Positions 42,519 to 53,073 are shown, counted from the first letter of the stretch. The stretch: 64,000 nucleotides of DNA from Zobellia nedashkovskayae (GCF_015330125.1 NZ_JADDXR010000002.1:1984001-2048000); one strand, 5' to 3'. The notes: generated by a model not told the origin, from the sequence alone. Translations and numbers: made by a program.

Positions 42519-42932
42519 ATGAAAAATATGTTACATAAAATAGTTTCGCTTGTCATGGCAGTATTGCTTCTGGCAACTACCACCTCTTGGAAAGTAGAGA
42601 AACACTATTGTATGGGGCATTTGGTAGATGTAGCTTTTTTTGGTGAAGCAGAAAATTGTGGTTCTAACATGCTTTTAGAAAGTGAAACTACTACATCTAT
42701 AGATAAAAAATCTTGCTGTAAAAGTGAAGTGGTCGCTAAGAAAGGGCAAAACGATGTTAAGCCATCTTTTAACGATTTAGATTTGGACCAGGAAGTGTTT
42801 CTGGCTTCATATATATACTCCTTTGTCGGCTTGTTTGAGCCAGTAGTAGAAAAAAATTCTAATTATACACATTATCTTCCTCCTAATATTATCAAAGATA
42901 TACAGCTGCTTGACGCTGTTTTTTTGATTTGA
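42519..42932 (+). CDS. HYC_CC_PP family protein
   Basis: The 137-residue product has an N-terminal hydrophobic segment (8-21), so it is exported or membrane-anchored. Its Cys pattern defines the family: HYC (29-31), a single Cys47, a CC pair (66-67) and a late YLPPN motif. Paired Cys and His in an exported protein suggest binding of copper or another thiophilic metal; the function is not established. The ATG is preferred over a TTG 3 bp upstream. It is followed after 173 bp by a TonB-dependent receptor and then an exported HMA protein, making a likely metal-handling operon. Confidence 0.85.
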   Translation: MKNMLHKIVSLVMAVLLLATTTSWKVEKHYCMGHLVDVAFFGEAENCGSNMLLESETTTSIDKKSCCKSEVVAKKGQNDVKPSFNDLDLDQEVFLASYIYSFVGLFEPVVEKNSNYTHYLPPNIIKDIQLLDAVFLI

Positions 42933-43105
42933 TTTTTTTCAATTTCTTATTGTTTTTACATGAAACAGGCCTCGGTTTATAAAACTGAATTTGTTGAAGC
43001 AAATGTATAGTTTTCTTCAGCCTTCATTTCTATTTCATGTTTTCGGTTTTCCATATGAGTATGCCGATAGATAAAAGTTAATTGATAAAATTTCATCAAA
43101 GAAAA

Positions 43106-45376
43106 ATGAATAAATATATAGTAGTATTGATTTCTTTAGCGCTGCCTTGGTTTTCTTTTTCTCAGGAAAAAGTAGAAGGAACAGTCATAGAAGATGGAGA
43201 TTCCGGAAAAATGGGGATTGCAGGTGCAAATGTGTATTGGATGGACTCCCAAATAGGAGTGGTATCCGATATGGATGGAAAATTCTCCATTCCCTTTAAA
43301 AAGGAATATAATAAATTAATCATTAGTTATGTGGGTTATGAGTCAGATACGCTAACTATAGATAAACCTAAAAGTATTCGTGTAAGTCTAAAGCCATCTA
43401 ACGAATTAGATGAGGTGGTGGTGCAACAAGAGCGAGATCCTATACAAAAGGCTTATTTTAGTCCGCAGAATTCGGTAACCGTAAACAGTGCAGAGTTGTT
43501 AAAGGCGGCTTGTTGTAATTTGGCCGAAAGTTTTGAAACCAACCCGGCTATAGATGTTAATCTTTCCGATGGGTTAACGGGTACTAAGCAAATACAGATG
43601 TTAGGATTGACCAGTCCGTATTTGTTGATTACACAAGAGAATATTCCTATGGTTCGTGGTGCTTCGCAGGCATACGGACTAACATTTACACCTGGTACAT
43701 GGATAGAGAGCATTCAGATTACGAAAGGTGCGGGTAGTGTAGTGAACGGTTATGAAAGTATTTCGGGTCAAATCAATACCGAAATGGTCAAACCTCTTAC
43801 CGATAATGCTGTTTTTGTAAATGGATATTTCAACGAAAATGGCAGGTACGAGCTAAATACACATTTTAATAAAAAGCTAACGGATAAGTGGAGTACAGGT
43901 CTTTATATACACGGAAATAAAAGAACCCAGAAAGAAGATGATAATGAAGACGGGTTCCTAGATGCACCTTTGGGCAATCAGATTAATGTAATGAATCGTT
44001 GGCAGTACCAAGATGCCGAAAAAGGATGGGTCAGCTTTTTTAATGTCCGATTCTTAAACGATGAAAAGCAAGTAGGCCAGACCAATTTTAACCCGGCTAT
44101 GGATAGAGTAGATAATAAAGCAGTACTACCAATACCGAGCGAAGCCGAAGTATGGGGCAGTGAAATCAACACCCGTCGTTTTGATGCTTCTTTAAAGTTG
44201 GGTTACGTCTTTCCTGAGCTTCCGTTTCAGAGTATTGGTTTTCAAACAGCGTATAGTCTGCACAAGCAAGATTCTTATTTTGGTTTTAGGACATATGATA
44301 TCACCCATGAAAGCATTTATACCAATTTACTTTTCAACTCCATACTAGGAGATACGCGTAACAAGTTTAAAACGGGATTGACATTTGCCTATGATGGTTA
44401 TGATGAGATGGTGACTGCTACGGATTATTCTAGGGAAGATCACTCGGTAGGTGCTTTTTTTGAATACAGTTATGAGAATTTGGAAAAAGTGAGTCTTACT
44501 GCGGGGCTTCGCGTAGATAATCATAATAGGTTAGGCACGTTCGTTACGCCGAGGTTCCATATGCGTTATACTCCGTGGGAAAAAGGAAGTTTGCGAGGCT
44601 CTTTTGGCAGAGGCAAGCGCGCGGCCAATATTTTTGCGGAGAACCAGCAATTGTTCGCTTCGGCACGGGAAATTAAAATCTTGAATTCTGGAGGGGAGGT
44701 ATATGGTCTTGACCCGGAAGATGCATGGAATTACGGTGTAAGTTTTTTGCAAGGGTTTAATTTTCTAAATGGGAAAGGTGATATTTCGGTAGATTATTAT
44801 ATTACTGATTTCAAGAACCAAATAGTGGTGGATTGGGAAAACCCACAAGAAGTTTCGTTCTATAATCTAGAAGGAGATAGTAAAGCGAAGAGTTTTCAGG
44901 TTGAAGTAAATTATGAACCTTTACCTCGCTTAAATTTGCGCGCTGCCTACAAGAAGTATGATGTAAGTACCGATTATCAAAGCGGGAACCTTCAAAAGCC
45001 ATTACAGGCACAGCATCTGTTTTTTGCAAACTTGGGGTATGAGACCAAAGCTAAGGATAACGGTTCACAGTGGAAGTTTGATTATACGTTGCACAGCGTG
45101 GGAGAGAAGCGATTGCCGGATACGAGTTCAAACCCAATAGCATATCAATTAGCGGCTACATCATCTCCATATAACCATATGAATGCTCAGATAACAAAAG
45201 TGTTCTCTAATACGTTTGAAGTTTATGTAGGTGGAGAGAATTTATCAGGCGTACAGCAGGATAATCCAGTCTTAGGAGCTGACAATCCTTTTGGCCCTAA
45301 TTTTGATACAACTGTTATATATTCACCTATCATGGGCCGGATGTTCTACGGAGGTTTTAGAATTAAAATTCAATAA
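43106..45376 (+). CDS. TonB-dependent receptor with carboxypeptidase-regulatory-like domain
   Basis: The 756-residue outer-membrane receptor starts with a signal peptide (MNKYIVVLISLALPWFSFSQ). A CarboxypepD_reg-like domain follows (about 24-105), then the plug (TNPAIDVNLSDGLTGTKQIQMLGL, GAGSVVNGYESISGQI) and a 22-strand-type barrel ending in an aromatic strand, FYGGFRIKIQ. Eight extra codons upstream are open but would spoil the signal. The plug carries an unusual AACCNLAESFE Cys pair. Its neighbours, an HYC_CC_PP protein and an exported HMA protein, suggest a metal or metallophore substrate, most plausibly copper. No SusD partner is present, which argues against a glycan. Confidence 0.95.
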   Translation: MNKYIVVLISLALPWFSFSQEKVEGTVIEDGDSGKMGIAGANVYWMDSQIGVVSDMDGKFSIPFKKEYNKLIISYVGYESDTLTIDKPKSIRVSLKPSNELDEVVVQQERDPIQKAYFSPQNSVTVNSAELLKAACCNLAESFETNPAIDVNLSDGLTGTKQIQMLGLTSPYLLITQENIPMVRGASQAYGLTFTPGTWIESIQITKGAGSVVNGYESISGQINTEMVKPLTDNAVFVNGYFNENGRYELNTHFNKKLTDKWSTGLYIHGNKRTQKEDDNEDGFLDAPLGNQINVMNRWQYQDAEKGWVSFFNVRFLNDEKQVGQTNFNPAMDRVDNKAVLPIPSEAEVWGSEINTRRFDASLKLGYVFPELPFQSIGFQTAYSLHKQDSYFGFRTYDITHESIYTNLLFNSILGDTRNKFKTGLTFAYDGYDEMVTATDYSREDHSVGAFFEYSYENLEKVSLTAGLRVDNHNRLGTFVTPRFHMRYTPWEKGSLRGSFGRGKRAANIFAENQQLFASAREIKILNSGGEVYGLDPEDAWNYGVSFLQGFNFLNGKGDISVDYYITDFKNQIVVDWENPQEVSFYNLEGDSKAKSFQVEVNYEPLPRLNLRAAYKKYDVSTDYQSGNLQKPLQAQHLFFANLGYETKAKDNGSQWKFDYTLHSVGEKRLPDTSSNPIAYQLAATSSPYNHMNAQITKVFSNTFEVYVGGENLSGVQQDNPVLGADNPFGPNFDTTVIYSPIMGRMFYGGFRIKIQ

Positions 45377-45403
45377 CAATAACAATAACAAATAATAAGA
45401 TAT

Positions 45404-45760
45404 ATGAAAACTACAATTTTATCAATTGCAATGGCCTTGATTACCTTGGTAACGTTTGCTCAGGAAAAGAATAAGAAAATGACTTTTGACGTTGACGGTA
45501 AATGTGCTATGTGTAAAGAACGAATAGAGAAGGCTGCACTTAACGTAAAAGGTGTAAAATATGCTTCTTGGGACATTCCAACACACCAACTTGCGGTAAT
45601 TATGGATGAGCGTAAAACCGACCCAATGAAAATTAAAACGGCAATTGTAGCTGTTGGTCACGATACCAAAGAATTAAAAGCAACTGAAGAAGCATATGAA
45701 AGTGTTCATCCTTGTTGCAGGTATAGAGAAGATAATTCAGATGATGGTGCTGATCATTAA
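45404..45760 (+). CDS. Exported heavy-metal-associated (HMA) domain protein
   Basis: The 118-residue protein has a signal peptide (to about Ala19) followed by an HMA/Atx1-like ferredoxin fold. The metal loop is CAMC (Cys34, Cys37) in DVDGKCAMCKERIEKAAL, a variant of MxCxxC lacking the usual Met two residues before the first Cys. A C-terminal HPCCRYRED motif adds two more Cys. Metallochaperones of this fold are usually cytoplasmic, so export suggests a periplasmic carrier that receives metal from the TonB receptor 27 bp upstream. Copper is the likely ion. Confidence 0.9.
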   Translation: MKTTILSIAMALITLVTFAQEKNKKMTFDVDGKCAMCKERIEKAALNVKGVKYASWDIPTHQLAVIMDERKTDPMKIKTAIVAVGHDTKELKATEEAYESVHPCCRYREDNSDDGADH

Positions 45761-45850
45761 GAGTAAATAGTTTTTCATTAGGATAATAAAGCTGATTTTA
45801 ATTGAGTTGAAATGGCTTAAAATATTTTAGTTAATTTTTTGCCAAAGAAA

Positions 45851-45874
45851 ATATCACGAATCAAAAAGTGATAT
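45851..45874. repeat. 7-bp inverted repeat before the basic-peptide gene
   Basis: ATATCAC and GTGATAT are perfect inverted copies 10 bp apart, ending 33 bp before the ATG of the small basic protein. A -7-like TATACCTTAG overlaps its right edge, so the repeat would sit over the promoter. Confidence 0.5.
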
Positions 45875-45907
45875 ACCTTAGATTAGTTTTATTTAATACT
45901 CGAAATT

Positions 45908-46006
45908 ATGGCACAAGCAAAAAATGCAGGTAAATCATCTGCTAAGCCGTTATCAGCAAAAGCTGGTAAAAAGGCCGCTCCGAAAGCTGCTCCTAAAAAG
46001 AAGTAG
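45908..46006 (+). CDS. 32-residue Lys/Ala-rich basic peptide
   Basis: The short frame encodes a highly basic peptide with about ten Lys, ten Ala and three Pro and no acidic residue, ending AAPKAAPKKK. It resembles the C-terminal tails of histone H1-like bacterial proteins and the basic tail of TopA in this same window. It is free-standing: an inverted repeat and -7-like box precede it and a clear terminator follows it within 70 bp. That arrangement, plus use of codons typical of the window, supports a real gene. Nucleic-acid binding is inferred from composition. A 258-bp frame on the other strand is regarded as its shadow. Confidence 0.65.
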   Translation: MAQAKNAGKSSAKPLSAKAGKKAAPKAAPKKK

Positions 46007-46041
46007 TCAGTAAACCCGATAGGATTTAGACATCGGACAGG

Positions 46042-46074
46042 AAAACCATCTCTTAAAAAAGGATGGTTTTTTTG
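46042..46074 (+). terminator. Terminator of the basic-peptide gene
   Basis: AAAACCATC pairs with GATGGTTTT around an 11-nt loop and is followed by TTT. Confidence 0.8.
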
Positions 46075-46089
46075 TTGGTAGAAGTGAAT

Positions 46090-46122
46090 AAAAAAACCGC
46101 TCTTGATATTCAAGAGCGGTTT
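46090..46122 (-). terminator. Terminator of groES-groEL
   Basis: AAACCGCTCTTGA and TCAAGAGCGGTTT are perfect partners with a 3-nt loop. On the minus strand the stem is followed by a run of T residues. It lies 61 bp beyond the groEL stop. Confidence 0.92.
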
Positions 46123-46182
46123 AATATTATAATATTGATAGCACAAACCAATTAATCAATAATTGGCTGTGGCGCCTCGCCA

Positions 46183-47838
<1,656 letters not shown>

Positions 47839-47916
47839 TCACGTAAGTGAGAATATTTTAAATTAATCTTATGTATTTCTTTAAGAACTCTAGTGGTTAC
47901 TAGAATGTGAAAGAAA

Positions 47917-48195
47917 CTATATGATAGCTAAAACGTCACTTTCACGCATCATTAAATAATCTACGCCTTCAAGCTTAAGCTCAGTGCCTGCGTATTTACC
48001 ATATAAAACAGTATCGCCAACTTTAACTGTCACCTTTTCATCCTTGGTGCCTGGTCCAACTGCAACGATTTTACCTTGTTGAGGTTTTTCTTTGGCAGTA
48101 TCTGGAATGTAAAGACCTGATGCTGTTTTAGTCTCAGCAGCCATAGGCTCGATAAGAACCCTATCTGCTAATGGTTTAATGTTCACTTTTGCCAT
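47917..48195 (-). CDS. groES: Co-chaperonin GroES
   Basis: The 92-residue co-chaperonin caps GroEL. It has the usual [11 protein letters not shown] start, a mobile loop around [17 protein letters not shown] and the [23 protein letters not shown] end. It leads the groES-groEL operon, whose promoter must lie in the 90 bp between the gene and the secG terminator. That space contains the sequence TGGCATAATTTCTGCC. Confidence 0.98.
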   Translation of the reverse strand: MAKVNIKPLADRVLIEPMAAETKTASGLYIPDTAKEKPQQGKIVAVGPGTKDEKVTVKVGDTVLYGKYAGTELKLEGVDYLMMRESDVLAII

Positions 48196-48240
48196 ATTTT
48201 TAGTTTTTAGTTTGAAAAATTATATTCTTGAATCCTAATG

Positions 48241-48256
48241 GGCAGAAATTATGCCA
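48241..48256 (-). promoter_or_regulatory. Promoter candidate of groES (sigma-54-like or primary sigma)
   Basis: The minus strand reads TGGCATAATTTCTGCC. It has the GG and GC doublets of a sigma-54 -24/-12 element at the correct spacing, with TGGCA intact and TTGC reduced to CTGC. The same bases can also be read as a degraded TAnnTTTG -7 box. It lies about 46 bp upstream of groES. The assignment is ambiguous. Confidence 0.3.
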
Positions 48257-48285
48257 TTACATGAAAACTGACACATTGTTAAACC

Positions 48286-48319
48286 AAAAATGCCAGCTTG
48301 TCACTAAGCTGGCATTTTT
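48286..48319 (-). terminator. Terminator of the miaB-to-secG operon
   Basis: AAAAATGCCAGCTT and AAGCTGGCATTTTT form a 14-bp perfect stem with a 6-nt loop, 27 bp beyond the secG stop. It separates the secG operon from groES-groEL. Confidence 0.93.
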
Positions 48320-48345
48320 GTATGTTATTATTTGGAATTTCTAAG

Positions 48346-48702
48346 CTATTCGGCAGGCGTACTTACCGGAGCAGGTGCCTGTTCTGGCAAAGCTTCTGGA
48401 ACTGTTTCCGGAACAACGGTCTCAATGCCGTCTCCGTTTAAAAGTTTTGAATCGGTGTCACTGAAGTTACCTTTAAGAGCAACGTTAGATGCCAATATAA
48501 GAACTACTAGTAATATGGATAATGTCCAAGTACTTTTATCTAGGAAATCACCTGTCTTTTTTACACCACCTACAATTTGACTGCCACCGCCACCAAAAGA
48601 AGACGATAACCCGCCACCTTTAGGATTTTGCACCATGATGACTAGGATTAGCAAAAAGCAGACTATAACAATGAGGATTAAAAATATGGTAAACGTACTC
48701 AT
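48346..48702 (-). CDS. secG: Preprotein translocase subunit SecG
   Basis: The 118-residue protein has two TM helices (about 3-22 and 57-75) around the conserved loop VQNPKGGGLSSSFGGGG, the hallmark of SecG. A Pro/Ala/Glu-rich C-terminal tail extends beyond the usual core. It assists SecYEG in export. It is 8 bp downstream of the TPR-like gene and ends the operon. Confidence 0.95.
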   Translation of the reverse strand: MSTFTIFLILIVIVCFLLILVIMVQNPKGGGLSSSFGGGGSQIVGGVKKTGDFLDKSTWTLSILLVVLILASNVALKGNFSDTDSKLLNGDGIETVVPETVPEALPEQAPAPVSTPAE

Positions 48703-48709
48703 AACTACT

Positions 48710-49627
48710 TTACTTATTATCTTGTTGTAACTTTTCTACCGCTTTTATTCGGTCTGCAAAGAAACCACTTTTTTCCGGATATTTCAAACTTAAAATTTTA
48801 TAAGATTGAATCGCTTTTTTATACTTTTTCTGTTCTAGATAAACCTTGGCCAAAGTTTCTGTCATCAGCTCTTTCTTATCTAGGGTGACAGAAGTTTCAA
48901 TCACAACCTTTTGAACGTCTTTATTTGGATTGATTTTTGGATTATCTGCAATGAATTTATCAATTAGGTCAAACTTTTTTCTCTTTAAAATCTCTTCTTC
49001 TAAAGGAAATGCAATTGCCTCTGGCTCCTCAACAGGTTTTGTCGTCGGTGTTTCTTCATCATCTCTGTTAACCGATTTAAATGTGGTGAGTTGCAGCCAT
49101 TCTGCAAACGAATATTTTTCTCGCTTGGTGAAAGGTAGGGGTTCTCCCAACTCTAGATTTTCTGAAGCTTTTCTTTTTGCTTCCGCAATTTCTTCGTCAA
49201 TCTTAGGGTCCTTTGATCTAAAGAGTTGTGGGTCTAATAGTTTATCTGCATCGGCAGGGGTTAGGGGGATTGGAGTTTCTGTTGAACTATCACTATTTGC
49301 AGTAGTCTCAATTTCTTCGGAGATTGTTTCAGTATCCACCAAAGCTATCGTCTTGCCAGATATTTTATCAGCAATGGTATTCTGTAAAAACTCTTCTGAA
49401 GTAATAAAATCAAAAAGGACGTCGCGATCCGTTGTATAGGCTGCGGTTACCTTTAAGGCATTGTTATATTTAAAACTATTTAGGTTTTTAAGTCCCTTTA
49501 GTTGCAATGCCCGCGCTGCCTGAAAATACGGATACTCTTCTAGCACATCTTCCAATTGTTTGGTCTGAATAGGGGAGACCACTTTATCTGGGTGCTGTAA
49601 GAGGTATGTAAAATCTTGTACGTTCAT
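48710..49627 (-). CDS. Conserved TPR-like protein of the lptE-secG operon
   Basis: The 305-residue product has no signal peptide. Its N-terminal region (FTYLLQHPDKVVSPIQTKQLEDVLEEYPYFQAARALQLKGLK) looks like a helical repeat. The middle is acidic and probably disordered (about 105-215), and a C-terminal TPR-like pair (ETLAKVYLEQKKYKKAIQSYKILSLKYPEKSGFFADRI) is clear. Proteins of this layout lie between lptE and secG in many Flavobacteriaceae. It is probably a cytoplasmic scaffold; the partner is unknown. Confidence 0.8.
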   Translation of the reverse strand: MNVQDFTYLLQHPDKVVSPIQTKQLEDVLEEYPYFQAARALQLKGLKNLNSFKYNNALKVTAAYTTDRDVLFDFITSEEFLQNTIADKISGKTIALVDTETISEEIETTANSDSSTETPIPLTPADADKLLDPQLFRSKDPKIDEEIAEAKRKASENLELGEPLPFTKREKYSFAEWLQLTTFKSVNRDDEETPTTKPVEEPEAIAFPLEEEILKRKKFDLIDKFIADNPKINPNKDVQKVVIETSVTLDKKELMTETLAKVYLEQKKYKKAIQSYKILSLKYPEKSGFFADRIKAVEKLQQDNK

Positions 49628-49688
49628 TTTATAAGGTTACTAATAGGTATGTTGGTTCTTAGGGTTTGTTTTTATAACTGAATACTAC

Positions 49689-50207
49689 TTACCAATCCGC
49701 TAGTGATGCGTTAAATATGTCTTGGGTAATTCTTTCAAAAATTGTTTCTAAAGCTTCGGTTTTTACTGAGGAAAGTTGTGAGTTTGCAGGATAATCATAG
49801 AAAAAAGAGAAGCGTTGTTCAAAATCTGCATCTTCTTTGGTTTTATTGTAGAACCTTACTTTTACCGCCATTGATAAACGGTTTTGGGCAGCGGTCTGGT
49901 CAGCCGTTGCGCTCATTGGGGATATACGGTATTCTACGATTTCACCTTCATATAGTAAATCTCCGTTTGATGAAGCCAGGTCAAGGGTCGTCTGGTTTAA
50001 AATACGGTCTTGCAGCGCTAAAGTGAAATCTCTTTCTAGACCGGGTTCAAAAGTAGAGCCAGGGTTTTGAGTGGCGTAGTTTTGAAAAGTAGGGATGGTA
50101 AAAGTAGTGGCTGTACCTACATTACCTCCTGTAAAGTTGTAAACGCCACAGCCGTTTAGGGTAAGGACTAAAATTAAACTAAAAACTATGTATGCGTTCT
50201 TTTTCAA
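49689..50207 (-). CDS. lptE: LPS assembly lipoprotein LptE
   Basis: The 172-residue lipoprotein (lipobox LTLNGC, Cys20) matches the Bacteroidota LptE family, which plugs the LptD barrel in the outer membrane. The start of the mature part, GVYNFTGGNVGTATTFTIPTF, and the later FEPGLERDFTLALQDRIL are typical. It lies in an operon with the sigma-54 activator and miaB upstream. Confidence 0.9.
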   Translation of the reverse strand: MKKNAYIVFSLILVLTLNGCGVYNFTGGNVGTATTFTIPTFQNYATQNPGSTFEPGLERDFTLALQDRILNQTTLDLASSNGDLLYEGEIVEYRISPMSATADQTAAQNRLSMAVKVRFYNKTKEDADFEQRFSFFYDYPANSQLSSVKTEALETIFERITQDIFNASLADW

Positions 50208-50265
50208 AATTTTATTATGTATTTAAGGTTGCGGCGTTTCAGTTTCATTTAATAGTATGAGCCTG

Positions 50266-51534
50266 CTACAAATCGTATTGTTTTATTTTGCGGTATAGCG
50301 TACGTTCTGAAATGCCAAGTTCAGCAGCGGCAGCTTTTCTCTTTCCGCGGTTGCGCTCTAATGATTTTTTTATGAGCTCAACTTCCTTATCCTGTAAAGA
50401 TAGGGTTTCTTCTTCTTGAATTTCTTCGGCAAAATGATACTTATCTTCTGTTGGGGGTTTAGGCGCAGGCATTTCTGCTCTAGGCTCTGGCAAGCGCAGA
50501 ACTTCGTGAGAGTCCCTGTAGTCGTCTTCTAGCTCTTCGCCATTGTCACCATAGATTTTTTTGATGAGGCCTTCATTTTCTTCTTGAACCTTTTCGCCAT
50601 CATTGTTTTTCATTAGCTCCAAGGTGAGTTTTTTCAGGTCATTAAGGTCGCTTTTCATATCAAAAAGAACCTTATAAAGAATTTCTCTTTCATTGCTGAA
50701 ATCGCTTTCGGCTTTCTTTTGTCCAACAACGGCAGGAAGGTTGGAATTATTGGAATTTGGCAGGTATCCGTTAAGGGTGGCCCATGAAATACTTCTACTT
50801 TCTTCAAGTACGGATACTTGTTCGGCAATATTTCTCAACTGACGGATGTTACCTGGCCAGCGGTACTTTAGCAACAAGTCTACAGCATCATCATCCAAAC
50901 GGATGGTTGGCATTTTGTATTTCTGTCCAAAATCCGAAGCAAATTTTCTAAAGAGCAAATGAATATCACCCTGTCTTTCGCGCAATGGCGGAATATTAAT
51001 CTCTACTGTGCTTAATCTATAGTAAAGGTCTTCTCTAAATTTTTCCTTTTTAATGGCTTCGAACATATTTACGTTCGTTGCCGCTACAATACGTACATTG
51101 GTTTTTTGAACCTGTGAAGATCCTACTTTTAAAAATTCTCCGTTTTCAAGTACCCTTAATAATCTAACTTGTGTGGTAAGGGGTAATTCGCCGACTTCAT
51201 CTAGAAAAATAGTTCCGCCATCGGCTACTTCAAAATAACCGCTTCTAGTTTGTGTAGCGCCTGTAAAGGCTCCCTTTTCGTGACCAAAAAGTTCACTATC
51301 AATAGTACCTTCTGGAATGGCACCACAGTTAACGGCAATGTATTTGGCGTGCTTTCTGTGAGAAAGCGAATGAATTATTTTAGGGATAGCCTCTTTACCA
51401 ACTCCACTTTCACCTGTTACTAAAACAGAAATATCAGTAGGGGCTACCTGAATGGCTTTTTCTATAGCGCGATTGAGTTTTGGGTCATTGCCAATAATCT
51501 CAAATCGTTGTTTTATGGCTTGTATATTTTCCAT
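50266..51534 (-). CDS. Sigma-54-dependent activator without a sensory domain
   Basis: The 422-residue protein begins almost at once with the AAA+ domain: Walker A GESGVGKE (41-48), the sigma-54-contacting GAFTGA (88-93), and Walker B FLDEVGEL (110-117). A spacer with acidic runs follows, then a C-terminal Fis-type HTH (KAAAAELGISERTLYRKIKQY). No receiver, GAF or PAS domain is present, so control must come from expression level, a partner or the linker. Such regulators are common in this operon in flavobacteria. Targets are unknown; lptE and miaB are nearest neighbours. Confidence 0.93.
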   Translation of the reverse strand: MENIQAIKQRFEIIGNDPKLNRAIEKAIQVAPTDISVLVTGESGVGKEAIPKIIHSLSHRKHAKYIAVNCGAIPEGTIDSELFGHEKGAFTGATQTRSGYFEVADGGTIFLDEVGELPLTTQVRLLRVLENGEFLKVGSSQVQKTNVRIVAATNVNMFEAIKKEKFREDLYYRLSTVEINIPPLRERQGDIHLLFRKFASDFGQKYKMPTIRLDDDAVDLLLKYRWPGNIRQLRNIAEQVSVLEESRSISWATLNGYLPNSNNSNLPAVVGQKKAESDFSNEREILYKVLFDMKSDLNDLKKLTLELMKNNDGEKVQEENEGLIKKIYGDNGEELEDDYRDSHEVLRLPEPRAEMPAPKPPTEDKYHFAEEIQEEETLSLQDKEVELIKKSLERNRGKRKAAAAELGISERTLYRKIKQYDL

Positions 51535-51562
51535 GGTTCTCTGTGGTTCGGGGTGTTGGTAT

Positions 51563-53008
51563 TTAATTGTTTTCTGAATATCCTACGGCTTCCCCAATTA
51601 GGGTGGCAGAAGTGCATTCATCCATTCGTACCATAACAAAATCACCAACTTTATAATTCTCTCTAGGGAAAACGGCAACCGTATTTTGCGAGTTGCGGCC
51701 CATAAAATGTTCGTCAGATTTTTTTGAAGTGCTCTCAATCAAAATCTCTTGAACCTTACCTAAGTGTCTTTGCGTGCGTTCCTGGCAATGCTGTCTTTGG
51801 AGGGCGATGACTTCTGAAAGCCTTCGTTTTTTTGTTTCTTCGGGAACATCATCTACCATTTTACGCTCGGCCATTGTTCCTGGTCTTTCAGAATAGGTAA
51901 ACATATAACCAAAATCATATTTTACATACTCCATTAAGGACATGGTATCTTTATGGTCTTGTTCTGTTTCTGTTGGGAAACCGATAATCATATCCTGCGA
52001 AATAGAACAATCAGGAAGGATTTTACGTGCATTATCAATAAGTTCAAAATATTCTTCGCGAGTATGGAGCCTATTCATCTCTTTTAAGATACGATTGCTT
52101 CCACTTTGTACAGGAAGGTGAATGGCATTACAAATATTTTTATGTTTGGCCATGGTGTGGATAACATCCAACGTCATATCCTGTGGATTGGATGTTGAAA
52201 AACGAATACGCATTTTAGGATAGGCTAAGGCTGTTCTCTCCAATAATTGCGAAAAGTTTACAGCGGTAGCTTTTTGCATATCTGTAGCTTTTTCGAAATT
52301 TTTCTTCAATCCTCCGCCATACCATAAATAACTATCTACGTTTTGGCCTAAAAGTGTAATTTCCTTGAAACCTCTTTGGGATAGATCGCGCACTTCGTCC
52401 AATATAGACTGTGGATCACGACTACGTTCGCGGCCTCTGGTAAAAGGGACCACGCAGAACGTACACATGTTATCACAACCTCTGGTAATAGAAACAAATG
52501 CGGTTACACCGTTAGAGTGAAGCCTTACAGGGGAAACATCCCCATAGGTTTCGTCTTTAGAAAGAATAACATTTACGGCATTGCGGCCTTCATCTATCTC
52601 TTGGATTAAATTGGGCAGATCCTTATAGGCATCTGGGCCTACGACCATGTCTACTATTTTTTCTTCTTCTAAAAATTGATGCTTTAAACGCTCTGCCATA
52701 CAGCCAAGTACACCAACTTTCATATGAGGACGGTCTCTTTTTATAGCATTGAATTTCTCTAAACGCTTACGAACCGTTAGTTCAGCTTTCTCCCGTATAG
52801 AACAGGTGTTTACTAAGACTAGGTCCGCTTCATTAAGATTTTGTGTTGTGTCAAAGCCTTCGTTGGCTAGGATGGATGCAACGATTTCACTATCTGAAAA
52901 ATTCATTTGGCAGCCATAGCTTTCAATGTAAAGCTTCTTGCCATTAGCATTTTTCTTCTTAAGTGCCAGGGCAGAACCCTGAAGGGACTCGTCTATAATT
53001 TTCTCCAT
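51563..53008 (-). CDS. miaB: tRNA-2-methylthio-N6-dimethylallyladenosine synthase
   Basis: MiaB adds a methylthio group to i6A37 in tRNAs that read UNN codons, which includes tRNA-Phe. The 481-residue protein has the UPF0004 domain with its three cluster Cys (YGCQMNF, NTCSIRE, GCMAERL), the radical-SAM core with [17 protein letters not shown], and a C-terminal TRAM domain. A clear promoter precedes it and it is followed at 28 bp by the sigma-54 activator. Confidence 0.97.
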   Translation of the reverse strand: MEKIIDESLQGSALALKKKNANGKKLYIESYGCQMNFSDSEIVASILANEGFDTTQNLNEADLVLVNTCSIREKAELTVRKRLEKFNAIKRDRPHMKVGVLGCMAERLKHQFLEEEKIVDMVVGPDAYKDLPNLIQEIDEGRNAVNVILSKDETYGDVSPVRLHSNGVTAFVSITRGCDNMCTFCVVPFTRGRERSRDPQSILDEVRDLSQRGFKEITLLGQNVDSYLWYGGGLKKNFEKATDMQKATAVNFSQLLERTALAYPKMRIRFSTSNPQDMTLDVIHTMAKHKNICNAIHLPVQSGSNRILKEMNRLHTREEYFELIDNARKILPDCSISQDMIIGFPTETEQDHKDTMSLMEYVKYDFGYMFTYSERPGTMAERKMVDDVPEETKKRRLSEVIALQRQHCQERTQRHLGKVQEILIESTSKKSDEHFMGRNSQNTVAVFPRENYKVGDFVMVRMDECTSATLIGEAVGYSENN

Positions 53009-53040
53009 ATCTATTGTAACCTTTCTAAACTAACGGGCAG

Positions 53041-53073
53041 CAAAGATAACGCTAAAATCAAACTGATGACAAA
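53041..53073 (-). promoter_or_regulatory. Promoter of the miaB operon
   Basis: On the minus strand TTTG is followed by 21 nt and then TATCTTTG, a perfect -7 box. The -7 box ends 32 nt before the miaB ATG. The spacing is slightly longer than the 19-nt optimum. Confidence 0.65.

Noticed and set aside
45889..46146. 85-codon frame on the minus strand opposite the basic peptide
   Set aside because: It covers both terminators and the Lys/Ala frame; its FLGAAFGAAF stretch is simply the complement of the Lys/Ala codons.
48930..49439. 169-codon plus-strand frame opposite the TPR-like gene
   Set aside because: Ser-rich composition is the complement of Glu/Lys/Thr codons of the real gene; no promoter or conserved motif.
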